Source: an uncultured Acetatifactor sp.
GTDB taxonomy: Bacteria; Bacillota; Clostridia; Lachnospirales; Lachnospiraceae
Direction of reading: 5' to 3'
Assembly: GCA_910586485.1 (NCBI GenBank)
Contig: CAJUIA010000014.1
Span: 1-64,000 of the forward strand
DNA length: 64,000 nucleotides
Shown: positions 1 through 8,747 of the stretch, piece by piece
Layout of the letters: each line of letters begins with the position of its first letter
Position numbering within the stretch: position 1 is the stretch's first letter
Notes under the pieces: generated by a model
What the model saw: only the letters and a program-made list of their open reading frames with translations
What the model was told of the DNA's origin: nothing
The model's database searches: none
Program-made: the position numbers and the translations under genes

Positions 1-50
1 CCGGTAACGGCTTTGAGGGTATTTTTATGAGGTTAGGGTGTCAAACATCC
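1..50. other. Foreign or unrelated DNA abutting a truncated Sir2 gene
   Basis: Read on the minus strand, homology to Sir2 deacetylases stops abruptly after the IPDFRSVDGL motif, at about position 51. The 50 bases beyond it do not continue the family; the reading frame meets a stop at 33-35. The sequence next to the junction could be the end of an inserted element, but too little is visible to name a family. It could also be an assembly join. Confidence 0.35.
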
Positions 51-182
51 GAGACCGTCCACACTCCTGAAATCCGGTATGCCGCTTTCGGTAGAAACGC
101 CGGCACCGCCAAAAAAGACAATATTGTCATATTTTTGAACAATGCTTTTTAATTCGTTAATTACGTCTTTGCAATCTTCCAT
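33..182 (-). pseudogene. Truncated Sir2-family NAD-dependent protein deacetylase
   Basis: The minus-strand frame opens at ATG 182 behind a strong GGGAGG site (189-194, 7-base spacer) and encodes 49 residues. Residues 21-44 carry the NAD-binding Sir2 signature FFGGAGVSTESGIPDFR, so this is the N-terminus of a sirtuin of the CobB type, which removes acyl groups from lysine using NAD. Intact family members are about 240 residues; here the frame ends after five unrelated residues (GCLTP). The gene has been cut by an insertion, a rearrangement or an assembly join. The family assignment is secure, and the cause of truncation is not. Confidence 0.7.
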
Positions 183-222
183 AACCCGCCTCCCAGATGG
201 TCATTCGGCCTTTTTTGATTTC

Positions 223-231
223 ATTATACCA
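223..231 (-). promoter_or_regulatory. Extended -10 promoter of the Sir2 gene
   Basis: The minus strand reads TGGTATAAT, an exact extended -10 element (TGnTATAAT). It lies about 40 bases upstream of the Sir2 ATG. The -35 region is weak, as is usual for extended -10 promoters. Confidence 0.55.
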
Positions 232-291
232 CATTTTTAAAATAATTTGGAAAAAGTCAGAAAAACTTAAGAAAACGCGGCCTTAAGTCTA

Positions 292-321
292 TTGAGACAT
301 GAACATGGTTTGTGGTAAAAT
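292..321 (+). promoter_or_regulatory. Sigma-A type promoter of the ydcF-like gene
   Basis: TTGAGA at 292-297 and TAAAAT at 316-321 are separated by 18 bases. The expected transcription start is near 328, which falls on the first possible ATG of the following frame. This argues for the downstream ATG at 418 as the true start. Confidence 0.5.
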
Positions 322-417
322 GACTCTATGATGAAAAAAGCAAAAGATAAACTAATTCCATTTCATAAAAGTAAAAGAGTTATTTACCTGGAGGAACGCG
401 GGAAAGGGAGAAAGCAT

Positions 418-1164
418 ATGCCTGTCGGGACTTTTGTTTTTTGCGCTCTGGGGATGCTTTGCATTTTGTATTGCATTGCCATCGCCCTGAACGGATTCGG
501 AACGAGATTCTTTTTGATCTGGGGAGCAATCGGTGTTTTCTTTCTCTTGATTGGCATTATATTGAGCCGCAGGAGCTTTGTGGACTCGCTGCCGAAATGG
601 TTAAAAATAATAGTAGCGGCCGGATTTTGCGCGGGGCTGCTCCTGTTTGCTGTAGTGGAGGGCCTGATCCTGTCACGCTTTGGCGGGAATGCCGGGCCGG
701 GGGCGGATTATTGTATCGTGCTGGGGGCCCAGTGGAAGGCAGGCGGTCCCAGCGAGGTACTGCGCAGAAGGCTGGACAGGGCGGTGGAGTACCTGAATGA
801 AAACCCGAACACGCTGGTAATTGTCTCCGGCGGACAGGGAAATGATGAAATTATGACGGAGGCGGCGGGAATGCGGCAGTACCTGATAGATGCAGGCATC
901 GCCGAGGCGAGAATCCTGACGGAGGACAGGTCTACCAACACTCGCGAAAATCTTGCCTTCAGCGCGGAGCTTTTTGACAGCCGGAACAGCAGGACGGTAA
1001 TTGTGACCAATAACTTTCACGTATTTCGGGCGGTAAAGATTGCCGAAAAACAGGGCTATCAGGCGGAAGGGCTGGCAGCCGGTTCTGTTGTCTGGATGCT
1101 GCCCAACAATTTGCTGCGGGAGTTTTTGGGGGTATTGAAGGATTTTCTGGTCGGAAATATGTAA
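418..1164 (+). CDS. YdcF/ElyC-like (DUF218) membrane protein
   Basis: About 248 residues. Three hydrophobic helices (about 5-24, 29-48, 62-83) anchor it in the membrane, followed by a DUF218 domain (about 93-230). Family motifs are visible: VLGAQW at the first strand, an R-rich helix (LRRRLDRA), VSGGQG, and the acidic STNTREN motif. Proteins of this family (YdcF, SanA, ElyC) are linked to envelope or peptidoglycan metabolism, but the reaction is not settled. I chose ATG 418, with AGGGAG seven bases before it, over ATG 328, which has no ribosome site and coincides with the predicted transcription start. If 328 is used, a basic 30-residue extension is added. Confidence 0.8.
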   Translation: MPVGTFVFCALGMLCILYCIAIALNGFGTRFFLIWGAIGVFFLLIGIILSRRSFVDSLPKWLKIIVAAGFCAGLLLFAVVEGLILSRFGGNAGPGADYCIVLGAQWKAGGPSEVLRRRLDRAVEYLNENPNTLVIVSGGQGNDEIMTEAAGMRQYLIDAGIAEARILTEDRSTNTRENLAFSAELFDSRNSRTVIVTNNFHVFRAVKIAEKQGYQAEGLAAGSVVWMLPNNLLREFLGVLKDFLVGNM

Positions 1165-1247
1165 CGGGTCAGGGCTGCGCAGATTTGAAAATGCGGCGCC
1201 GAATTGCTGCGTTAAGATGTTGAGATGAAAGAAAGACAGAGGCTGAT

Positions 1248-1421
1248 ATGGAAATTAATGTGGGAGATATATTGAAATTAAAAAAGCAGCATCCCTGCGG
1301 AAGCAGAGAGTGGGAAGTGCTGCGGACAGGCGCGGATTTCAGGATCAAGTGCAGGGGCTGCGGCCATCAGGTTATGATAGCGCGGAGGCTGTTGGAAAAG
1401 AGTATTAAGGAAATTATATAA
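1248..1421 (+). CDS. DUF951 family small protein
   Basis: A 57-residue protein, too small for most ORF callers. It begins with VGDILKLKK, then HPCGSREWEVLR and RIKCRGCGHQVM. This is the conserved layout of DUF951 (an HPCGS box and a CxxC pair), a family of short proteins found widely in Firmicutes. The three cysteines (residues 17, 35, 38) plus His15 suggest metal binding; this is inference. In other Firmicutes the gene often sits near ychF or mechanosensitive channel genes; here it precedes flgM. AGAGG lies six bases before the ATG. The molecular function is unknown. Confidence 0.85.
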   Translation: MEINVGDILKLKKQHPCGSREWEVLRTGADFRIKCRGCGHQVMIARRLLEKSIKEII

Positions 1422-1429
1422 GTTTAGGC

Positions 1430-1456
1430 TAAAGTATTTTCCTGCTCTGCCGATAA
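1430..1456 (+). promoter_or_regulatory. Sigma-D (sigma-28) promoter of flgM operon
   Basis: TAAA at 1430-1433, a 15-base spacer, then GCCGATAA at 1449-1456. This is an exact match to the flagellar sigma-D consensus. It places flgM, encoding the anti-sigma-D factor, under the sigma factor it inhibits. Confidence 0.85.
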
Positions 1457-1490
1457 CTATTATAGAAATCAGCAAGAGGAGGAAACCCCG

Positions 1491-1766
1491 ATGCGTATAG
1501 AAGCATATACTCAGGTACAGCAGGTTTATCAGAGCAAGAAGGTAAACCAGGCACAGAAGACAAGCAGCACCTCTCATATGGATCAGGTGCAGATCAGCAG
1601 TTTCGGGAAAGAGATTCAGACGGCTAAGGCAGCGCTGGCAGGCAGTCCTGATGTCAGAGAAGAGCTGACGGCTCCGATTAAGGCTCAGGTACAGAACGGA
1701 ACATACAGCGTAGACAATGCGGCTTTTGCAGAGAAGCTGATCAAAAAGTATGAGGAAATGAGGTAG
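1491..1766 (+). CDS. flgM: Negative regulator of flagellin synthesis FlgM (anti-sigma-28)
   Basis: A 91-residue protein. FlgM binds and inactivates the flagellar sigma factor until hook assembly is complete, then is exported or otherwise released. The sequence shows the expected flexible polar N-terminus (residues 1-40, rich in Gln, Ser, Lys) and C-terminal sigma-binding helices ending in VDNAAFAEKLIKKYEEMR. The start ATG follows GAGGAGG. It leads the late flagellar gene run, has its own sigma-D promoter, and is eight bases upstream of flgN, the usual order in Clostridia. Confidence 0.9.
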   Translation: MRIEAYTQVQQVYQSKKVNQAQKTSSTSHMDQVQISSFGKEIQTAKAALAGSPDVREELTAPIKAQVQNGTYSVDNAAFAEKLIKKYEEMR

Positions 1767-1774
1767 GAAGTCCC

Positions 1775-2293
1775 GTGGCCAGTTTAATGGAGAACCTGAT
1801 TGAGGTACTTGAACAGGAGAGCAAGGAATACGAGGGACTTCTGAGCCTGTCTCAGAAAAAAACGCCGATTATCGTGAGCGGTGATCTGGCGGAATTACAA
1901 AAAATCACGGATGATGAACAGGAATCGGTAGGCAGGATCAACCATCTGGAAAAGAAGCGGGTTGGTGTCACTGCGGATATCGCCAATGTGTTAAACAAGG
2001 ATGTTGCAAATTTAAAGCTTGCAAATCTGATCGAGATGATGGCGGCCAGACCGGCGGAGCAGCAGAAGCTGGCAGCAGCCCACGACAGACTGCAGCGCGC
2101 AGTGCGTGAATTGCGACGGACCAATGAACAAAACAGAGAGCTGTTGGCAAATGCGCTGGAAATGGTGGAGTTTGAGATGAGTCTGCTACAGGCCTCCAAT
2201 GCGGCGCCGGAGACGGCAAACTATACCAGAAACGCATATAATGCAGGAGATACCATGGGTGTCGCCAGCGGAAAATTTGATGCCAAGCAGTAA
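1775..2293 (+). CDS. flgN: Flagellar export chaperone FlgN
   Basis: A 172-residue, almost wholly helical protein with a GTG start (AGGAAG four bases upstream). FlgN escorts the hook-filament junction proteins FlgK and FlgL to the export gate. The long amphipathic helices (about 3-140) and the position between flgM and flgK match the FlgN family (PF05130). The C-terminal 30 residues are polar and probably disordered, as in other FlgN proteins, where this tail contacts the export apparatus. An internal ATG at 1787 is possible but badly spaced. Confidence 0.85.
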   Translation: MASLMENLIEVLEQESKEYEGLLSLSQKKTPIIVSGDLAELQKITDDEQESVGRINHLEKKRVGVTADIANVLNKDVANLKLANLIEMMAARPAEQQKLAAAHDRLQRAVRELRRTNEQNRELLANALEMVEFEMSLLQASNAAPETANYTRNAYNAGDTMGVASGKFDAKQ

Positions 2294-2307
2294 CAGAGGT
2301 GATATTT

Positions 2308-4257
2308 ATGCCATTAATGGGTAATTTATATGTTGGAGCATCCGGATTACAGAACAGTCAAAATGCGCTGAATACAACAGCGCATAATCTTTCTAATATA
2401 GACACTGTGGGTTATACAAGGCAACAGGTACAGCTGTCGGCAAAAAGCTATGTTACGCTTGCCGTGAACCCAAGGGCTGTGAATAATAAGCAGACGGGTC
2501 TGGGTGTCGAATATTCCAGAGTAAAACATATCAGAGATTATTTTTTGGATAAAACATACCGCAAGGAGTCAGGACGCAGTATGTTTTATGAAGTGTCCAC
2601 CGAAGTATTTGAAGAGGTGGAAAGTCAGCTGGGCGAGATGAACGGCGAAGCTTTTCAGACTACGATTGCAGATTTCTGGACATCCATACAGGAGCTGGCG
2701 AAGGATCCGGCAAGCTCTGTGACCCAGGGGCTGCTGGTACAGAAGGCTTCTGAGCTTGTGGAGCGTGCGTCCGCAGTATACGAGGGGCTTGCTTCTTATC
2801 AGGACAATCTGAACACGCAGATCAGAAATCAGGTAGAGAAGATCAACAGGTATGGAAAACAGATTGTGGAGCTGAATGAAAGAATCCGGGCGATTGAGGC
2901 AGGCGGAATCGAACAGGCTAACGATCTGCGGGATGCCAGAGATCAGCTGCTGGATGAGCTGGCCGAGATGACCAGTATGTCTTTTAAAGAGGATTTGTAC
3001 GGAGCCGTTTCCGTTCAGATAGAGGGCGTGGATTTTGTAAAGGGCGACAGCTGTTATGAGATCGCGCTGGATGTGGATCCATCCACCGGCTTTTATACAC
3101 CCTTCTGGCCGCTGAATGCCAGCTACCGCATTTTAGATGACGGCACCAGGGAATATAATATTGACGGCGCAGAGGTCTTTGATTTGGACAGGGAGATTTC
3201 TTCCGATCTTAACACGGATATTGGCGGACTGAAGTCCATGCTTCTTGCCAGAGGCGATCACCGTGCAAACTATACGGATATGGATGTAAATATCTGCACG
3301 CAGAGCAAGCTGGATGCGCTGAAGCTGGAAGACGAGGATGAGTATTTCGAAAAATGCGAAAGCAACGGAATGAAATACTACAATAATGAAATATCCCAGT
3401 CCATCCTGATGAATGTTCAGGCGGAGTTTGATCAGCTGATTCATAATATTGTGACAAAGGTAAACGGCATTCTTGCGGATGCGGCAGGCGCCCAGACCGT
3501 GGGCGGCAGCCAGAGCGGAGTATCCTATACCCCGGCGGCAGGCACGGATGCAGTGGAGGCTACGCGTACGGTAACGGGGATCACGCTGCCGGAGGGTGCG
3601 CTTCCGGCAGGCACAAAGTTCTGGATTGACGAACCGGGCGGTTATTTAAGAGCGAAGGACGGCAGCCCTATTCAGATGTTTGAAAAGATTACCACGGCGG
3701 GCTATCGCAAGCAGAGCGGAACGGTAACCTACGATTATACCTATACGGATGCAAACGGCAATCAGCAGACCGAAACCAAAACGGAGAATGTTGACTTCTG
3801 GCTTTATGAGGAAGAGGCCGGACCGGGAACGGATTCTTTGTATACCATCAGCAATCTGCGGATTAATCAGGATTTGATGCAGGAGCCTGCTCAGCTGGGC
3901 TTCAGGCTTGCGGACGGCTCGGAAGACATTAAGACGGCGGAGGCTTTGAAGGATGCTTTCACGGAGGAGGTTTATACACTGAATCCGAATGTAAAGAAAA
4001 CCACCACCTTTGTGGATTATTACACGGATCTGGTTACCCAGATCGGAAATTCCGGCAAGGTTTCCCGCAGTATTTATACGAATCAGGAAAGTACGGTGGA
4101 GGCCGTTGAAAGCGCAAGACAGCAGGTGGTGGGCGTGTCCTCGGATGAAGAATTGTCCAATATGATTAAGTTTCAGAATGCGTATAACGCGGCCAGCCGG
4201 TATATCAATGTGGTCAGCGAAATGCTGGAGCATATCATTAATACATTGGGTATGTAA
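2308..4257 (+). CDS. flgK: Flagellar hook-associated protein 1 FlgK (first copy)
   Basis: A 649-residue HAP1 that forms the first junction ring between hook and filament. The N-terminal D0 rod motif (LYVGASGLQNSQNALNTTAHNLSNIDTVGYTRQ) and the C-terminal D0 helix (SNMIKFQNAYNAASRYINVVSEMLEHIINTLGM) are both complete. The middle (about 250-560) is a variable surface region. ATG 2308 has GAGGTG six bases ahead; the GTG at 2299 lies within that site and is rejected. A second, longer flgK copy follows directly, which is unusual. Confidence 0.93.
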   Translation: MPLMGNLYVGASGLQNSQNALNTTAHNLSNIDTVGYTRQQVQLSAKSYVTLAVNPRAVNNKQTGLGVEYSRVKHIRDYFLDKTYRKESGRSMFYEVSTEVFEEVESQLGEMNGEAFQTTIADFWTSIQELAKDPASSVTQGLLVQKASELVERASAVYEGLASYQDNLNTQIRNQVEKINRYGKQIVELNERIRAIEAGGIEQANDLRDARDQLLDELAEMTSMSFKEDLYGAVSVQIEGVDFVKGDSCYEIALDVDPSTGFYTPFWPLNASYRILDDGTREYNIDGAEVFDLDREISSDLNTDIGGLKSMLLARGDHRANYTDMDVNICTQSKLDALKLEDEDEYFEKCESNGMKYYNNEISQSILMNVQAEFDQLIHNIVTKVNGILADAAGAQTVGGSQSGVSYTPAAGTDAVEATRTVTGITLPEGALPAGTKFWIDEPGGYLRAKDGSPIQMFEKITTAGYRKQSGTVTYDYTYTDANGNQQTETKTENVDFWLYEEEAGPGTDSLYTISNLRINQDLMQEPAQLGFRLADGSEDIKTAEALKDAFTEEVYTLNPNVKKTTTFVDYYTDLVTQIGNSGKVSRSIYTNQESTVEAVESARQQVVGVSSDEELSNMIKFQNAYNAASRYINVVSEMLEHIINTLGM

Positions 4258-4258
4258 A

Positions 4259-4389
4259 GTGTGAAGGAAATCACTAAGCTCGAAAGAACCTCGCTAAGTG
4301 ATTTCACGCTCTGCAAGCAGAGCTTCTTCACACTGAAGAATGCCAAGGGCGGGCATTCTTCTCATAAATTGTTTGTGCCGTTGGCGGCA
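4259..4389. repeat. Palindromic intergenic element with nested hairpins
   Basis: Between the two flgK genes. An outer pair GTGTGAAG (4259-4266) and CTTCACAC (4326-4333) encloses two hairpins: GAAATCACT (4267-4275) with AGTGATTTC (4297-4305), and GCTCTGC (4308-4314) with GCAGAGC (4317-4323). This forms a three-way junction. A further strong hairpin follows, GAAGAATGCC (4335-4344) with GGCATTCTTC (4352-4361), and a small TGCCG/CGGCA stem (4376-4389). No poly-T tract follows, so it is not a simple terminator. It could be a REP- or MITE-like repeat or a structured RNA that tunes flgK2 expression. Confidence 0.65.
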
Positions 4390-4424
4390 TGTTTGAAAGT
4401 GTGAAAATATAGGAGAGATAAACA

Positions 4425-7040
4425 ATGCCTTCACAATTTTTCGGATTAAATATTGCATATACGGGTCTGCTGGCCAATAACGCGGCAATGAATACCACCG
4501 CCAACAATATTGCCAACGTGCAGACGGAAGGCTACAGCAGGCAGAAGGTAACACAGCAGGCCGCAAATGCGCTGAGAGTTTTTCAGACATACGGATGCGC
4601 CGGTGCAGGTGTGGAGACACTGGCCATTGAGCGTGTGCGGGATGAATTTTATGACGGAAGGTACTGGGACAATAATGCCAAGGTGGGCGAGTACGGTCAA
4701 AAAGAGTACTATATGCAGCAGATCGAGAACTACTTTGACGATAACGGAAAAAATGCAGGTTTTAAGACGGTTTTTGACCAGTTTATGATTACGGGAATGC
4801 AGGAGCTTTTAAAGAATCCTGACGATCCGACGACAAAGACGCAGTTTATGGGCTATGCGGCGGCGCTTACTGAGTACTTTAACGGCGTGGCAGGTAATTT
4901 GGAAAAGCTGCAGAAGGACGTGAACCAGGAGATTAAGCTGAAGGTGGATGAGATCAATTCCCTGGCGGGAGAGATCGCCAATCTGAACAAGCAGATTAAT
5001 ACCATCGAGCTTTCAGGGACTAAGGCTAATGAGCTGCGGGACAGAAGGACGCTGCTGCTGGATCAGCTTTCCGAGATCGTGGATGTGGATGTGCAGGAAA
5101 TCCCGATCAAGGATACCAATAATCCCGACAGAGTTACAGGGGCAAACCGCTGCATTATCAGAATTGCGGGCGGTCAGACCCTGGTGGACGGCAGCGAGTA
5201 CAACGGGCTTGAGTGCGTTGCCAGACAGAAGCATGAAAAGGTAAACCAGACGGACATCGACGGCCTGTATGATGTTTACTGGGAGGACGGACAGAAATTC
5301 AGTCTCTATAATGCCGCTATGGGCGGGGCCCTTAAGGGTCTTGTGGAATTGCGTGACGGTAATAACGGAGAAAACTTTACCGGTACGGTAACGGAGACGG
5401 GAACCGACAAAGACGGAAACGACACCGTGACGATCCAGGTGGGTAAGTCTTATCTCCAGGACCTGAATAAGAGTAATCTGTCCAATTACGGCGGTATCAT
5501 CAATTTAGGCAACCAGGAATTTTACTATGATTCCTGGAGCTACAGTATAGAGTTTGATGAAAACGGAAAAGAGGTGTACAGCTATACCTTTACTCTTTCC
5601 GGTGAGGATAAGAATCCCCGCAGAGTGACCAATGACAGGGAAGGTAAGCCGGCTTCCATCGGCGCCAGCATAAATTATCAGGGCATTCCCTATTATATGA
5701 GTCAGATGAACGAATGGGTGAGAACCTTTGCCCAGAAGTTTAACGATATAGTGACCTCAGGCTATGATTCAAATAATGAGCCGGGCATCAAGATGTTTAC
5801 CGGAGATTTGGCTACGGATGATGCGCAGTATGAATTGCCTGACGGGAGCAGATATGATCTCTATCTGCAGGGCTATAAGCTTTTGCAGGAGGCTTATGCA
5901 CAGGCGCCTGAAACCATGGTGCTGGAAGCGGCGGCAAAGTCTGTTTACGAAGCGGCTCTCCAGAGTCAGGCTTTTCAGGATGATTTGACGGCAGCGAAAA
6001 ATACAAAGCTGGCCGCAAAAACAGAGGCAAAGCTGAAGGAAAAGATTGATCTGGCAATGTCGGCTCCGGCAATTCAGACCGAGATTAAGACCAGGGCGGA
6101 AGCGCTCAGAGCGACAGATGCGACTCTCAGCCAGGCGGACGCAGAGAAGAAGGCCAGAGAGGCAATCGAAGATGAATTTAGAAACGGCACCGGGACGCCC
6201 CCGAAGACGAAGGTGGAGCTGACACAGGCCGAAGCAGATCAGATTCAAGAGGCGGCGGACAGGGAAGCAAAAGCCGAGGTAGAAGCCAAGTATAAGGCAG
6301 ATGCGCTTGCTCAGGCGGAAAAGGATCTCAAGGATAAAGGTGAGTGGGATGCTGCCGTTGAGAAGGCCAAGGAAGAGATCATCAAGGGAACCGATGAAGG
6401 AAAGGCTGCCCTGGATCAGGTAAAAGCAGAGATTGCAAAAAAGAACGGCATTTCTGTGAAGGCTCTGGATATGGTAGATGAGCTGGTGAAAGCAAGAAGG
6501 GACGAGATCAGGGCGGAAAGATTTCCTGCAGGTACGGTGCCTACTCCGGCTGATGAGGAAACGATGCTGGAGGATGCCTTTAAGACGGTGAAATTTACCG
6601 TCAGCGTGGGAGATGATAGCTATTATCAGCTGACCGCCATGAATTTTGGCATCCTGGCGGCTATGGAGCTGGATCCCAGTCGTCTTGCCAACAGATATGA
6701 CAAGGGCGACGGCGTAGAGCAGAATGATCTGTTAAACGACTTAAAAGACCTGGCTACCGACAAGGAGAAAATGAGCTTCAGAGGATGCAGTGCATCCGAG
6801 TTCCTGCAGTGTGTGCTTTCCGATGTGGCTTTAAACGCCCAGCGGGCGAACACTTTCAGCCAGAGCTTTAAAGACATAGCAGGCACCATTGATATGCAGA
6901 GAATGTCCATTTCCGGCGTAGATGAGGACGAAGAGGCGGTTGATCTTGTAAAATATCAGAACGGCTACAATCTGGCCTCCAAAATGATTCAGACATTGAC
7001 GGAGATTTATGACAGGCTGATTTTGGAGACTGGCGTTTAA
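4425..7040 (+). CDS. Second FlgK-like hook-associated protein with long charged insert
   Basis: An 871-residue paralogue of FlgK. N-terminal D0 (FFGLNIAYTGLLANNAAMNTTANNIANVQTEGYSRQ) and C-terminal D0 (VKYQNGYNLASKMIQTLTEIYDRLILETGV) are intact, so it can join the axial filament. Usual FlgK length is 450-650. The excess is a segment at about residues 490-725, very rich in Ala, Lys, Glu and Gln, that reads as long helices or coiled coil. AGGAGAG precedes the ATG. It may replace or mix with the first FlgK, or build a surface-exposed collar at the hook-filament junction (inference). Confidence 0.88.
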   Translation: MPSQFFGLNIAYTGLLANNAAMNTTANNIANVQTEGYSRQKVTQQAANALRVFQTYGCAGAGVETLAIERVRDEFYDGRYWDNNAKVGEYGQKEYYMQQIENYFDDNGKNAGFKTVFDQFMITGMQELLKNPDDPTTKTQFMGYAAALTEYFNGVAGNLEKLQKDVNQEIKLKVDEINSLAGEIANLNKQINTIELSGTKANELRDRRTLLLDQLSEIVDVDVQEIPIKDTNNPDRVTGANRCIIRIAGGQTLVDGSEYNGLECVARQKHEKVNQTDIDGLYDVYWEDGQKFSLYNAAMGGALKGLVELRDGNNGENFTGTVTETGTDKDGNDTVTIQVGKSYLQDLNKSNLSNYGGIINLGNQEFYYDSWSYSIEFDENGKEVYSYTFTLSGEDKNPRRVTNDREGKPASIGASINYQGIPYYMSQMNEWVRTFAQKFNDIVTSGYDSNNEPGIKMFTGDLATDDAQYELPDGSRYDLYLQGYKLLQEAYAQAPETMVLEAAAKSVYEAALQSQAFQDDLTAAKNTKLAAKTEAKLKEKIDLAMSAPAIQTEIKTRAEALRATDATLSQADAEKKAREAIEDEFRNGTGTPPKTKVELTQAEADQIQEAADREAKAEVEAKYKADALAQAEKDLKDKGEWDAAVEKAKEEIIKGTDEGKAALDQVKAEIAKKNGISVKALDMVDELVKARRDEIRAERFPAGTVPTPADEETMLEDAFKTVKFTVSVGDDSYYQLTAMNFGILAAMELDPSRLANRYDKGDGVEQNDLLNDLKDLATDKEKMSFRGCSASEFLQCVLSDVALNAQRANTFSQSFKDIAGTIDMQRMSISGVDEDEEAVDLVKYQNGYNLASKMIQTLTEIYDRLILETGV

Positions 7041-7053
7041 AAAGGAGATTTAT

Positions 7054-8742
7054 ATGCGAATTACGAATAAGATCATGCAGAAAAACAACTTATCCAATAT
7101 CAATACCAACAAGATATATCAGGATAAGCTGAGTACCCAGATGTCTACCCAGAAGAAGATCAACAGACCCTCCGATGATCCGGTGGTGGCGATTCGTGCT
7201 TTGCGTCTGCGCAGCAGTGTTACGGAGATTACGCAGTATTACAGCAAGAATATTCCCGATGCGGAAAGCTGGCTCAACGTAACGGAGGATGCTTTAAAAA
7301 ATCTGTCCGCTATTATCACCAATATGATTACCCTCTGTACCAAGGGCGCCAACGGCCCTTTAAAGACGGAGGACCGGCAGATTATTTTAGAACAGCTGAA
7401 GGCCCTGGGGGAGGAAGTGTATGCTACCGGCGACGCGGACTATGCGGGCAGATATGTATTTACCGGATACCGCACGGACACTCCCTTAAGCTTTGACAAG
7501 GAAGAAAACATAAAGTACCAGATCACCGAGCAGCTGAAGAACAACGTGATTGACAGCGTGACCAAGGTGAATACCGGGAAGCTTGGGGATCTCAACTCTG
7601 CGAATTTTAATTCCGCAGATATGAAAGATATAATAGAGGATGACATCACGGACGTCGAGGTACACCGTATTCGGCTGGCCTATGATGATTGCTCCGCGGA
7701 CGGCAGCGTGAAGGTAAACTTTCAGGTGCCGAAGCAGGCGACGAATGACGACGGCTCCCTGAAGTTTGAAACCAATCCGGACGGCAGCCAGAAGCTGGAC
7801 AGCGATGGGAATCCGATTCCTGTATATGAAAAGGATGCTGACGGCAAGATTCTTTATGACACGGTGACATGGCCCAATTCGGAGGTTACCATAAAGACCA
7901 TGCACCCTTATGACGATCCGGATCCCTATAATTATATTGCCGATGACGCCCACAAGGGTGAGGTAGTATTTGTTCCCGAGACAGGCGAGCTTCTTTTGGG
8001 GGATGAGCGTTATCAGGAGCTGATGAAGATCAAGGATGACGATACGACCCTGGCAGACGAGGCTGAAATCAGAGTCACCTATGAGAAGCAGCACTGGCAG
8101 AAGGGTGATCTTCGGCCGGAGCATTATTTCTACTGCAAATCCAATCCGGGAGATGCGGAGAAGGAGATTGTATACAATCAGACTTATCTGTCCGTAGATG
8201 CGGAGCGTCAGGATATTGAATATGATGTGGGATATAATCAGACTATCAGGGTCAATTCCACTGCGGATCAGTGCTTCAAGCACGGAATCGGCAGAGAGGT
8301 GGACGATCTGCTGACCTCTATTCAGGATGTACTGGACCTGGAAGCCCAGCAGGCAAGTCTGGAAAAAATGATGGAATCCTTAGAGGACGGCACCACGGAT
8401 AAAAAGATTATGAAGAATCAGCTGGATGCCGTCAATAAGGCGCTGACCCTGGCAAAGAAGAAGGAGCAGAAGCTGTTTGAGGAAGGCATTACTGCTTTTC
8501 AGGGGCATTTGGACGACGCCAGCCTCTGCATTACCGAATGCGGCACCAGGAGCAGCAAGCTTGCGCTGATTAAGAACCGCAGCCAGAATCAGAAGACTAC
8601 CTTTGAAACCTTAAAGAGCGAAAACGAGGATATTGACATAACGGAGGTTGCAATACAGTTAAACAGCGCAGAGCTGACCTATGAGGCCGCGTTGATGGCT
8701 ACCGGTAAGGTCAGCCAGACTACACTGCTGAACTATATATAA
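7054..8742 (+). CDS. flgL: Flagellar hook-associated protein 3 FlgL
   Basis: A 562-residue HAP3, the second junction protein below the filament. It starts with the flagellin-like D0/D1 signature (RITNKIMQKNNLSNINTNK, then KINRPSDDPVVAIRALRLRS) and ends with LNSAELTYEAALMATGKVSQTTLLNYI. Typical FlgL is about 300 residues, so the central 160-400 region is an enlarged surface domain rich in Asp and Gly. AAGGAG precedes the ATG; the gene is 13 bases after flgK2, so the two are translated from one message. Confidence 0.92.
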   Translation: MRITNKIMQKNNLSNINTNKIYQDKLSTQMSTQKKINRPSDDPVVAIRALRLRSSVTEITQYYSKNIPDAESWLNVTEDALKNLSAIITNMITLCTKGANGPLKTEDRQIILEQLKALGEEVYATGDADYAGRYVFTGYRTDTPLSFDKEENIKYQITEQLKNNVIDSVTKVNTGKLGDLNSANFNSADMKDIIEDDITDVEVHRIRLAYDDCSADGSVKVNFQVPKQATNDDGSLKFETNPDGSQKLDSDGNPIPVYEKDADGKILYDTVTWPNSEVTIKTMHPYDDPDPYNYIADDAHKGEVVFVPETGELLLGDERYQELMKIKDDDTTLADEAEIRVTYEKQHWQKGDLRPEHYFYCKSNPGDAEKEIVYNQTYLSVDAERQDIEYDVGYNQTIRVNSTADQCFKHGIGREVDDLLTSIQDVLDLEAQQASLEKMMESLEDGTTDKKIMKNQLDAVNKALTLAKKKEQKLFEEGITAFQGHLDDASLCITECGTRSSKLALIKNRSQNQKTTFETLKSENEDIDITEVAIQLNSAELTYEAALMATGKVSQTTLLNYI

Positions 8743-8747
8743 AAACA

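Noticed and set aside
328..417. N-terminal extension of the YdcF-like protein from ATG 328
   Set aside because: The ATG coincides with the predicted transcription start and has no ribosome site; ATG 418 has AGGGAG at good spacing.
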